Below, in pieces: positions 44,811 to 52,572 of a stretch of DNA of 64,000 nt. How positions within the stretch are numbered: the stretch's first letter is position 1; each line of letters opens with the position of its first letter. Location: positions 1-64,000 of the forward strand of contig JBKEDD010000042.1 in assembly GCA_047975215.1 (NCBI GenBank), given 5' to 3'. Under the pieces are notes generated by a model that was given only the letters and a program-made list of their open reading frames with translations, searched no databases and had not been told where the DNA came from. A program made the position numbers and the translations under genes. This stretch comes from JAGRMG01 sp047975215. GTDB taxonomy: Bacteria; Pseudomonadota; Alphaproteobacteria; Rhodobacterales; Rhodobacteraceae.

Positions 44811-45703
44811 CACGGTTCCTTCCGGTTCTGGTAGCCGCGCAGCGCCCGGCCGTAGCGTTCGAGGTTCTCGGCGGTATAGGCGGCATAGTCGAAGTCGATC
44901 TGTGAAGTGATCTCGGAGACCATGCTCCACATGGTTTCGCGCAGCAGCGAGGCGCATTTCATGGCGCCATAGCTGGCCATCAGCGCCGCGTCGGGGCAGG
45001 TGCCGAAATAGCGTTCCAGCATGGCCCGCTCGGCCTCGGGGGGCAGGCCGCAATTGGTGGCCAGCCCGCCAAGGTCGAACAGCGGCGAGTTGATGCCGCC
45101 ATATTCCCAGTCGATCAGCCACAGCCGCCCGTCGCCGCGCAATATGTTGGCAGGCAGCAGGTCGTTATGGCCCAGAACCGGCGTCACCGGACCCACGACG
45201 CGTTCCAGTGTGGCGGCCTGCTCCATCAGCGCCGGCAGCGCGGCGGCATGGCGCGAGCCGCGTTCGTGCAGGAAACCGGCATAGTCGCGCACGACGTGAA
45301 ACACCCAGAAACTCAGCACCGGGCCGCGCAGCCGCATTGTTACGTCGCGATGCGCGCTTGCCACCAGATCGACCGCGGCGAAAAGCGTCGCCTCGTCGTG
45401 CAGGTCGGATTCGCCCAGCGGTTCGGCGGGGACGAACTCCAGCACCAGCGCGCCCGGCTCGGCGTAGTGGACGGCGGGCGAGACACCGGCCGCCGCCGCC
45501 GCGCGACTGATCGACAGTTCGTTGAACCGCATCACGCCATGTTCCGGAATATCCTCGCCCAGGCGCACGACGTATTTGCGGCCCCCGTCGCTGAGCGTGA
45601 GGTTTATGTTGGTAATGCCGCCGTCCAGTGCCGCGATGTCGTGGGGATCGCGCCAGCACGGCAGCGCGCGCGCCCGCGCCATGGCCCGGTCGAGCGCCGT
45701 CAT
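44810..45703 (-). CDS. Choline/ethanolamine-kinase-like phosphotransferase (copy 1)
   Basis: Aminoglycoside-phosphotransferase/choline-kinase fold protein of 297 residues. The catalytic segment is LGHNDLLPANIL (Brenner motif, near 190-201) and the metal-binding Asp lies in LWLIDWEYGGINSPLFDL near 209-226. The family phosphorylates choline, ethanolamine or other amino alcohols; the substrate is unproven. It sits between the transporter permease and the flavoprotein, overlapping both by ATGA, so kinase, transporter and dehydrogenase are made together. Confidence 0.82.
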   Translation of the reverse strand: MTALDRAMARARALPCWRDPHDIAALDGGITNINLTLSDGGRKYVVRLGEDIPEHGVMRFNELSISRAAAAAGVSPAVHYAEPGALVLEFVPAEPLGESDLHDEATLFAAVDLVASAHRDVTMRLRGPVLSFWVFHVVRDYAGFLHERGSRHAAALPALMEQAATLERVVGPVTPVLGHNDLLPANILRGDGRLWLIDWEYGGINSPLFDLGGLATNCGLPPEAERAMLERYFGTCPDAALMASYGAMKCASLLRETMWSMVSEITSQIDFDYAAYTAENLERYGRALRGYQNRKEP

Positions 45704-47709
45704 TGTCCCACCCCCAGCCGGTGTTGCGACGCCCGCGCCAGCGCCGTCAGGATGCGGTCGGATATGATGGCGATGAAGGCAACGGACAGCCCGGCGACGA
45801 TGCCCGCCCCGGTATTGGCCTTGGTCAGCGCGATATAGACCTCCTGCCCCAGATCGCGGGTGCCCACCAGCGCGGTGATGACCAGCATCGACAGTGCCAG
45901 CATGATGGTCTGGTTGAGCCCCAGAAGCAGCGAGGGCGCGGCCAGCGGCAGCTTGATGCGCATCAGCAACTGGCGTTCGGTGCAGCCCGACACGCGCCCC
46001 GCCTCGATCACCTCGGGTTCTATCGAGCGGATGCCATGTGCGGCATAACGCACAGCCGGGGCCAGCGCATAAAGCACCACGGCAATCATCGCCGAGAAAT
46101 CGCCAACCCGGAACAGCATCACCACCGGGATCAGGTAGACGAAACTGGGCAGCGTCTGGAGCGTGTCGATCAGCGCGCCGATCACGGTGTTGGCCCGTGC
46201 GTTCTGACCCGCCCAGATGCCCAGCGGAATACCGATGGCACTGGCGATCAGCACCGAGACTGTAATCAGGTAGACGGTGATCATCGCCTTGGCCCACAGC
46301 CCGTTGGCGGCGATGAACAGCGTCATCAGCGCCGCCATCAGCGCCAGTTTCCAGCCGCCCACGCGGCCGGCCGCGAGGGTGATGGCGATAATGCCCCAGG
46401 CCCAGGGGATGCCGGTAAAAAAGCGTTTGACCGGCAGCAGCAGCCAGGTCAGCAGCGCGGTCTTGATCGCCTCGAGCGTGTTGAAGAAGTTGACGTTGAT
46501 CCACTCCATCGCCTCGGTCCAGATCGGCCCGGTGGTGATGGTCAGTTGTTCGGGATACAGCCGGAAACCGGGGATAGCGGCGCCCAGGGCGGTGGTCGCG
46601 ACCGCAAGCGCAGCGACCGATGTAAACAGCGGATGGCGCCGGTGAAGCGGCAGCGCCGGATCGGGCCGGGCGCGGACCTTGCGGATGGCAAAGGCCTGGC
46701 TGACGCGGTCCAGCGCGATGGCCATGACGACGATGGCCAGCCCCGCCTCGACCCCGCCGCCGATATCGAGCCGTCTGAGCGCGGTAAGCACGTCATAACC
46801 AAGCCCGCCCGCGCCGATCATCGAGGCGATGATGACCATGTTGAGCGACAGCATGATGACCTGATTGACCCCCACCATGAGCGAGGGCATGGCGGTGGGC
46901 ACCAGCACCTTCCACAAGAGTTGCCGCCGCTTGCAGCCCATCATGCGCCCGGCCTCGATCACGTCTTCGGGCACCGAATGCAGCGCCACGGTCGAGACCC
47001 GCACCATCGGCGGCATGGCATAGATCACCGTCGCCACCAGCGCCGAGACCGGACCAAAACCGAACAGGAACAGGATCGGCACGAGGTAAGCGAATACCGG
47101 CACCGTCTGCATCAGATCCAGCAGCGGGCGCAGGGTGCGTTCGAACCACGGGTGACGGTAGGACACGATACCCAGGGCCAGCCCCCCGGCCACCCCGATG
47201 GGCACGGCGATGAGAACCGAAGCCAGCGTGACCATGGCGCTGGCCCATTGCCCGAACACTGCAAGATAGGCGAAACACCCCGCCGCCAGAAACGCCAGCG
47301 CCCGGTTCCTGGCATACCAGGCAAGGGCGGCGATGATCGCGATCACCGCGATCCAGGACAGCGACGGCGCCACCTCGACCGCCTGCTGGCCCTGCCCGAG
47401 CACGAAGCCGTCGATCAGCAGGGCGCGCACCAGGTCGTAGGGCGCCTCGATCACCGCCGAGACAAAGCGCGTGAAATCGCGGAAGGTGAACAACCCGAAG
47501 GTTGCGTCCTCGACCAGCCAGGCCATGAAGCCGGAAATCCACTGATCCACCGGCACCGTCAGGCTGGCCGGAAAGCGGACGATCCAGCGCGCATCCAGCG
47601 CCTTGTAAAGCTGGAACGACCAGGTCGAAAGCGCCCAGGTCAGCGCGAACAATCCCAGCCAGAACGGCCGCGACCCGCCGAACAGCCCCCGCAACAGCGC
47701 CGGTTTCAT
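45700..47709 (-). CDS. Glycine-betaine/proline-type ABC permease, double-length (ProW-like)
   Basis: A membrane protein of 669 residues, about twice the normal ProW length. It contains two complete permease domains, each with its own EAA-type loop: EAGRMMGCKRRQLLWKV near 275-291 and EAGRVSGCTERQLLMRI near 570-586. The two therefore form the transmembrane pair in a single chain. The gene overlaps the ATPase gene by ATGA upstream and the kinase gene by ATGA downstream. Confidence 0.88.
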   Translation of the reverse strand: MKPALLRGLFGGSRPFWLGLFALTWALSTWSFQLYKALDARWIVRFPASLTVPVDQWISGFMAWLVEDATFGLFTFRDFTRFVSAVIEAPYDLVRALLIDGFVLGQGQQAVEVAPSLSWIAVIAIIAALAWYARNRALAFLAAGCFAYLAVFGQWASAMVTLASVLIAVPIGVAGGLALGIVSYRHPWFERTLRPLLDLMQTVPVFAYLVPILFLFGFGPVSALVATVIYAMPPMVRVSTVALHSVPEDVIEAGRMMGCKRRQLLWKVLVPTAMPSLMVGVNQVIMLSLNMVIIASMIGAGGLGYDVLTALRRLDIGGGVEAGLAIVVMAIALDRVSQAFAIRKVRARPDPALPLHRRHPLFTSVAALAVATTALGAAIPGFRLYPEQLTITTGPIWTEAMEWINVNFFNTLEAIKTALLTWLLLPVKRFFTGIPWAWGIIAITLAAGRVGGWKLALMAALMTLFIAANGLWAKAMITVYLITVSVLIASAIGIPLGIWAGQNARANTVIGALIDTLQTLPSFVYLIPVVMLFRVGDFSAMIAVVLYALAPAVRYAAHGIRSIEPEVIEAGRVSGCTERQLLMRIKLPLAAPSLLLGLNQTIMLALSMLVITALVGTRDLGQEVYIALTKANTGAGIVAGLSVAFIAIISDRILTALARASQHRLGVGQ

Positions 47710-48734
47710 CGTGCCTCCCGCCCGATCATCACGTCGATGGCGGCGGCTATGTCGACCGTGCCCACCGGCGCGCCGCGCTCGTCCAGCACCCGGAAGGGGC
47801 GACGATCGGAATCGAGCGTGCGCACCGCGTCGGCCACCACCAGCGTACCGGCCACCTCGCCGGCGTAATCGCCCTCGGGCACGCCGGGCGACATGATGGT
47901 GGAAAGCCGCGTGACCTTGGCGCGGGGAATGTGACGGGTGAATTCCTGAACGTAGTCGGTGGCCGGGTTAAGCACCAGTTCTTCCGGCGTCGCGGTCTGC
48001 ACGATTGCGCCGTCCTTCATCACCGCGATACGGTCGGCCAGCCGGATTGCCTCGTCGAAATCGTGGGTGATGAACACGATGGTTTTGCGCAGCATGGATT
48101 GCAGGCGCATGAACTCGTCCTGCATCTCGCGCCGGATCAGCGGATCGAGCGCGCTGAAGGGTTCGTCGAGAAACCACAGGTCGGGTTCGGCCACCAGCGA
48201 ACGCGCGATGCCGACGCGCTGCTGCTGGCCGCCCGAAAGCTGGCGCGGATAGTAATCCTCGCGCCCCGCAAGGCCGACCAGTTCGACCATCTCGCGGGCG
48301 CGGCCCTCGCGGGTGCGGCGCGCCACGCCCTGCACCTCAAGCGGGAAGGCGGCGTTTTCCAGCACCGTCAGATGCGGCAGCAGCGCGAAATGCTGGAACA
48401 CCATGCCCATCTTCTTGCGCCGCAGTTCGATCAGATCGCGCTCCGAGATGCCCAGCATGTCGCGGCCCTCGAAATTGATCGCCCCTGCGGTCGGTTCGAT
48501 CAGCCGCGACAGACAGCGCACCAGCGTCGACTTGCCCGACCCCGACAACCCCATGATGACGAAGATCTCGCCCTCGCCAATATGTACATCGGCATCGCGT
48601 ACCGCCCCGATCATGCCCGAGCCCTCGAAATCGGATTCCGAGGGGGCGCCGCCGTGACGGTCGAGAAACCGCCGCGGATCGGCGCCATAGATCTTCCAGA
48701 CGCCGCGGCAATCCAGTTTGACGGGACGCTCCAT
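47706..48734 (-). CDS. Glycine-betaine/proline-type ABC ATPase (ProV-like)
   Basis: An ATPase of 342 residues. The Walker A is GLSGSGKST near 61-69, the signature LSGGQQQR near 168-175 and the Walker B LWFLDEPFSALD near 187-198. The C-terminal tail after residue ~240 has a CBS-like end (RPFRVLDERGAPVGTVDIAAAID, in part), as in ProV/OpuA. The start ATG at 48734 is preceded by GAGGTGAGG; a GTG 6 bases earlier is possible. Confidence 0.9.
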   Translation of the reverse strand: MERPVKLDCRGVWKIYGADPRRFLDRHGGAPSESDFEGSGMIGAVRDADVHIGEGEIFVIMGLSGSGKSTLVRCLSRLIEPTAGAINFEGRDMLGISERDLIELRRKKMGMVFQHFALLPHLTVLENAAFPLEVQGVARRTREGRAREMVELVGLAGREDYYPRQLSGGQQQRVGIARSLVAEPDLWFLDEPFSALDPLIRREMQDEFMRLQSMLRKTIVFITHDFDEAIRLADRIAVMKDGAIVQTATPEELVLNPATDYVQEFTRHIPRAKVTRLSTIMSPGVPEGDYAGEVAGTLVVADAVRTLDSDRRPFRVLDERGAPVGTVDIAAAIDVMIGREAR

Positions 48735-48856
48735 CCTCACCTCGGTCGGTTTGCGGGTTGGTATCTCGGGCCGGTTCGGCGGTCGGTTTGGCGGTCGGTT
48801 CCGGGCGCCGGTGCGCCGGATTGCGGCCGGGGCGGATCAGCCGCCCCGGCGTGCGC

Positions 48857-49798
48857 CTACTCGATCCAGGCGGACCAGGTGTCCTTGTTGTTGGCCATCC
48901 ACTCGGCCACCACGTCCTCGATGCTCTGGCCGTCCAGATCGACCTTTCCGACCATGGTACCCATGTCGGCGTTGGAGATGTTGAACGCCTCGATCGACTT
49001 GACGGCCCCCGGCCACTTGTCCGCGACACCGGACCAGGCCACCTTCCAGATCGGTCCGGTCGGCTTGCCGCAATCGTAGGCCATGTCTGGGTTTATTCCC
49101 TGGGACGGATCGTCATAGCATTCGGTGGAATAGGGCGGGAATTCGACGAAGGAGCCCTCGTATTTCGACGTCGACCAGTGCGGGCTGTAGATCCACAACA
49201 CGATCGGCGCCTTGCGCTGATAGGCCGATTCCAGTTCCGCGAACAGGGCGGCGTCGGTGCCGGCATGAACCACCTCGAAATCCAGCCCCAGCGATTCGAC
49301 GCGCTCCTCGTCGAACCCGCCCCACGTCACGGGACCGCCCAGATACCGGCCCAGCGGCGCGGTTTCGGGGGTTGAGAACTCCTGCGCGCAGTCGTTCAGC
49401 GCCTGCCAGTCGGGCAGGCCGGGGCAGACCTCTTCCATATAGGCCGGGTACCACCAGTCCTCGATCGCCTGCATCCCGGTCGAGCCGAGATTGACGACAT
49501 TGCCGGTGTTCGTGGCCTCGTCCATCGCCTCGCGGCCCGTGGTCTCCCAGATCTCCATCGCGACATGCAGATCGCCGGTCTTCAGCCCCGCGAACTGCGC
49601 GATATAGTCGGCCTGCACATATTCCACGTTGTAGCCAGCCTGTTTGAGCACCTCACCCATGATCGTCGTGGTCACGATCTGGCCGGTCCAGTCATGCGTC
49701 GTCAGCTTGATCGGGTCGAGCGATTCGACATCCGACCATGCGGCGCCCGCGGCGAACGCGGACAGGACCGCGGTGGAAATCAGGAAATTCGTTCTCAT
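48857..49798 (-). CDS. ABC substrate-binding protein, OpuAC/ProX-like (glycine-betaine/choline type)
   Basis: A periplasmic receptor of 313 residues with a signal peptide MRTNFLISTAVLSAFAAGAAWS. It belongs to the OpuAC superfamily, which binds quaternary amines through an aromatic cage; many Trp residues are visible (HDWTGQI, EIWETTG, DWWYPAYM, LWIYSPHWSTSKY). Four Cys residues (e.g. VCPGLPDW, LNDCAQEF, ECYDD, YDCGK) suggest disulfides. It is the first gene of the operon, 122 bases before the ATPase start, with the CAACAT-N13-ATGTTG operator upstream. Confidence 0.86.
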   Translation of the reverse strand: MRTNFLISTAVLSAFAAGAAWSDVESLDPIKLTTHDWTGQIVTTTIMGEVLKQAGYNVEYVQADYIAQFAGLKTGDLHVAMEIWETTGREAMDEATNTGNVVNLGSTGMQAIEDWWYPAYMEEVCPGLPDWQALNDCAQEFSTPETAPLGRYLGGPVTWGGFDEERVESLGLDFEVVHAGTDAALFAELESAYQRKAPIVLWIYSPHWSTSKYEGSFVEFPPYSTECYDDPSQGINPDMAYDCGKPTGPIWKVAWSGVADKWPGAVKSIEAFNISNADMGTMVGKVDLDGQSIEDVVAEWMANNKDTWSAWIE

Positions 49799-49923
49799 GG
49801 TTCAGCCTCCCAGCCAGTCTTGGTTTTGCCTTGGTTCTGCGCTAGATTTCAGCGGCGCCGGCCGCACCCGGAGCCGCGGATCCTGTCGTGATTTTGCGTA
49901 GCAGGGTTTGGCAAAAACCAACA

Positions 49924-49958
49924 AAAAGCAACATAAAATTTCCGATAATGTTGCTTTT
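49924..49958. promoter_or_regulatory. Inverted-repeat operator between the transporter operon and deoR (site 1)
   Basis: Perfect 11-base arms AAAAGCAACAT (49924-49934) and ATGTTGCTTTT (49948-49958) separated by 13 bases, in an AT-rich patch of the divergent gap. The inner core CAACAT-N13-ATGTTG recurs at 55053-55077 with identical spacing. It is the likely binding site of the DeoR regulator encoded just to the right. Confidence 0.75.
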
Positions 49959-50043
49959 CCTATAGAAAGCTATGGATTTCCGTGCGGTTTGGTGCCTTAC
50001 TTGGCCGAAACCGGATCAGAACCGCAAAGGCCGGCCCGACCAG

Positions 50044-50820
50044 ATGGATACGCGTTCGAACCATCGCCAGCGCGAGATCGTTGAGCAACTGCACCGCTCG
50101 GGCGGGTCGATGCGCATTCAGGCCCTAGCCCGCGCGCTGAGCGTCACCGAAGAGACCGTGCGCCGCAACCTGCGCAGTCTTGCCGATGGCGGCATTGTCG
50201 AGCGGATGCATGGCGGCGCGCGGCTGGTCGCGCCCGACAGCACGGCCGAGCCCAACTTTCAGGCCCGGTTCCGCGAGAATCCGGCGGCCAAACAGCGCAT
50301 CGCGCGCCACGTCGCCGCGATGCTGCCCGACGAAGCGTCGCTGTTTCTGGATATCGGCAGCACCACGGCGCATATCGCCGACGCGCTTTGCGATCATCGA
50401 CGGCTGGTGGTCGTCACCAATTCCGTCTATGTTGCCTACCGACTGGCCAGCCGCAATGAAAACCGCGTGTTCATGGCCGGGGGAGAGTTGCGCGCCCATG
50501 ACGGTGGCGCTTTCGGGGCGGACGCGATGGGCTTTGCGGCCAATTTCAACACCGATTTCGCGGTGCTGTCCTCGGCCGGGATCACCGTCAATGGGTTCGG
50601 GTTGTTCGATCTGGAAGAGGCGCAGTTCTCGCGGTTGATCATGAAACAGGCGGCAACCCGGATCATGGCGGCGGATTCCAGCAAGTTCGGCCGCGAGGCG
50701 CCGGTTGCCATCGGCGAGCCCGAACAGGTCGATTATCTGGTCTGTGACCGCGCCCCGCCGCCCGAGATCGCGGCAGCCGCCTCCGGGTGGGGTACGCAAA
50801 TCCGGGTGACGGCAGAGTGA
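50044..50820 (+). CDS. DeoR/GlpR-family transcriptional regulator
   Basis: A regulator of 258 residues. The N-terminal winged helix reads HRQREIVEQLHRSG, ARALSVTEETVRRNLRSLADGG and VERMHGGARLV; the C-terminal sugar-phosphate-isomerase-like sensor has LFLDIGSTTAHIA and MAADSSKFGREAP. The family usually senses phosphorylated intermediates. The start at 50044 aligns with family N-termini; an in-frame ATG at 49972 lies 13 bases from the operator and is less likely. Coupled to the phosphatase gene by one-base overlap (TGATG). Confidence 0.87.
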   Translation: MDTRSNHRQREIVEQLHRSGGSMRIQALARALSVTEETVRRNLRSLADGGIVERMHGGARLVAPDSTAEPNFQARFRENPAAKQRIARHVAAMLPDEASLFLDIGSTTAHIADALCDHRRLVVVTNSVYVAYRLASRNENRVFMAGGELRAHDGGAFGADAMGFAANFNTDFAVLSSAGITVNGFGLFDLEEAQFSRLIMKQAATRIMAADSSKFGREAPVAIGEPEQVDYLVCDRAPPPEIAAAASGWGTQIRVTAE

Positions 50821-51590
50821 TGAGCATCGCAGCGATCCGCGACACGGCGACCGCAATCGCCAGATCAGCCGGAGAGGTGGCCATGGCGCATTTCCGCACG
50901 CCGCTGCAGATCGACGCCAAGGCCGACGAAAGCCCGGTGACGCGCGCCGACCGCGAGACCGAGGCGCATATCCGCGCCGCCCTGGCCCGCGAATTTCCCG
51001 GCCACGGGATCCTGGGCGAGGAATATGGCGTCAGCGGGTCGCTGGAGGGCGATACCTGGGTGATCGACCCGATCGACGGCACCCGTTCGTTTATCACCGG
51101 CAATCCGCTGTTCGGGCTGCTGATGGCCTATCTTTCGGGCGGCGTGCCGCGCCTGGGGCTGGTCCATATGCCGGCACTGGGGGAAACCTATATTGGCGCA
51201 AGCGGCCTGGGGGCGGCGCGCAACGGTGTGCGCATCCGCTGCCGGGATACGGCGTCGCTCGATCATGCTTCGGTCTACATCAACGAAGCCGAGCGGGTGC
51301 GCACCATGGACGGCCCGCTGTTTGACCGGTTGTGCGGCATCGGCCGGACCCGGCGAATGAGCTATGACTGCTACCCCTATGCGCTGCTGGCGTCGGGCCA
51401 GATCGACGCGGTGGTCGATTGCGGGCTTGAGCCTTACGACTATCTGCCGCTGGTCGGTCTGATCGAGGCCGCGGGCGGGGTCATCACCGACTGGCAGGGC
51501 GGGGCGCTGACCCTGCGTTCCGACGGACGCGTAGCCGCGGCGGCGACAAGGGCGCTGCACGGGGCGCTGCTTGAGGTTCTTGGCGGCTGA
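50820..51590 (+). CDS. Inositol-monophosphatase superfamily phosphatase, HisN-like
   Basis: Mg-dependent phosphatase of 256 residues. Metal-site motifs are GEEYG near 67-71, WVIDPIDGTRSFITG near 79-93 and the late Asp in EPYDYLPLVGLIEAAGG near 201-217. The spacing and SFITG are typical of histidinol-phosphatase/IMPase-like enzymes. It is co-transcribed with deoR and convergent with kinase copy 2. Acting on a phosphorylated catabolic intermediate is more likely here than histidine synthesis (inference). Confidence 0.78.
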   Translation: MSIAAIRDTATAIARSAGEVAMAHFRTPLQIDAKADESPVTRADRETEAHIRAALAREFPGHGILGEEYGVSGSLEGDTWVIDPIDGTRSFITGNPLFGLLMAYLSGGVPRLGLVHMPALGETYIGASGLGAARNGVRIRCRDTASLDHASVYINEAERVRTMDGPLFDRLCGIGRTRRMSYDCYPYALLASGQIDAVVDCGLEPYDYLPLVGLIEAAGGVITDWQGGALTLRSDGRVAAAATRALHGALLEVLGG

Positions 51591-51632
51591 TCTCCGGCGT
51601 GTCTGCGGCCGTGGCACGGTTTGCCCGGCCCC

Positions 51633-52562
51633 TCACCCCGCCCTGACGGCGGCGACGTGGCCTGCAAAGGCGGGATCGTTCATCAACGCCTTGCAGCGGT
51701 CGAATCGTGTCGTGGCGTAGGCCCAGAAATCCTCGGCCGGGTTGGCATCGGCGTGCTGGATCAGGCCCCAGAGCGTCCAGAGCAGATCGCACATCGCCTT
51801 GTAGATCACCACGCGCCCGGTTTCGGCCGGGTCGGGTTCGCGCCCGAAATAACCGCGCAGCAGCTCGGCTTCGGCGGTGGCGTCCATGCCCGCCTCGACC
51901 GACAGGTCGCCCACGTCCCACAAGGGATCGTTCATGCCGGAATATTCCCAATCGACGATCCACATGGTCTTGCCGTCATCCAGGAAATTCTCGCACAAGG
52001 GGTCGCAATGGCAGGGCGCAAGCGGGGCCGGATTGGTCGCCAGCGCCTCTTTCACCGGCTCGGCGGCGCGAACGATGTCGTGATAGCCCTGCGGAAGGGT
52101 CGCGTCCTTGCCCGAGAGAAGATCAAGATAGTTTTCGATCATCGAAAACAGCTCGAACCGGAAGTCGAAGGTTTCGCCCGACGCGTGCAGCCGCGCCAGC
52201 GCCCGCCCGGCGCGGCCCGCAGCGCCGGGCCGCGCGGCAAACAGATCCGGCGTCATGGTCACGATCCCGTCGATGGCGCGCGTTATCATGACGCCCTGGG
52301 CGGCGTTGGCCCACAGCACCTCGGGCGATACCCCGGCGCGGTGGGCGGCCTGCGCATTGGCCAGTTCGACGGCGCGGTCGATATAGGTTTCGGTGCCCTC
52401 GCCGGGGATGCGCACGACCACCCGATGCTGGCCGGTATCGACCATGTGCACCAGATTGGTCAGCCCGCCGAACCGTGTCACCGTGCAATTGTTGCGCGCG
52501 ACGCCCTCGAATCCGGGCGCGTTGCGCAATGCGGCGAGAACGGTATCGGTGTGCTCGGACAT
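51633..52562 (-). CDS. Choline/ethanolamine-kinase-like phosphotransferase (copy 2)
   Basis: A protein of 309 residues with choline-kinase-like motifs: CHCDPLCENFL near 193-203 and the metal site MWIVDWEYSGMNDPLWDVGDLS near 210-231 (in part). It resembles copy 1 (44810-45703) in fold and motif order but differs at many positions. It starts 10 bases after the stop of flavoprotein copy 2 and is thus the second gene of that operon; order here is flavoprotein then kinase, the reverse of copy 1. Confidence 0.82.
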   Translation of the reverse strand: MSEHTDTVLAALRNAPGFEGVARNNCTVTRFGGLTNLVHMVDTGQHRVVVRIPGEGTETYIDRAVELANAQAAHRAGVSPEVLWANAAQGVMITRAIDGIVTMTPDLFAARPGAAGRAGRALARLHASGETFDFRFELFSMIENYLDLLSGKDATLPQGYHDIVRAAEPVKEALATNPAPLAPCHCDPLCENFLDDGKTMWIVDWEYSGMNDPLWDVGDLSVEAGMDATAEAELLRGYFGREPDPAETGRVVIYKAMCDLLWTLWGLIQHADANPAEDFWAYATTRFDRCKALMNDPAFAGHVAAVRAG

Positions 52563-52572
52563 GTGCCCTCCT

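Noticed and set aside
45628..47868. 746-residue plus-strand open frame opposite the permease gene
   Set aside because: The composition is dominated by Arg, His, Gln and Gly, as expected from the reverse strand of a hydrophobic protein. The real permease has clear motifs.
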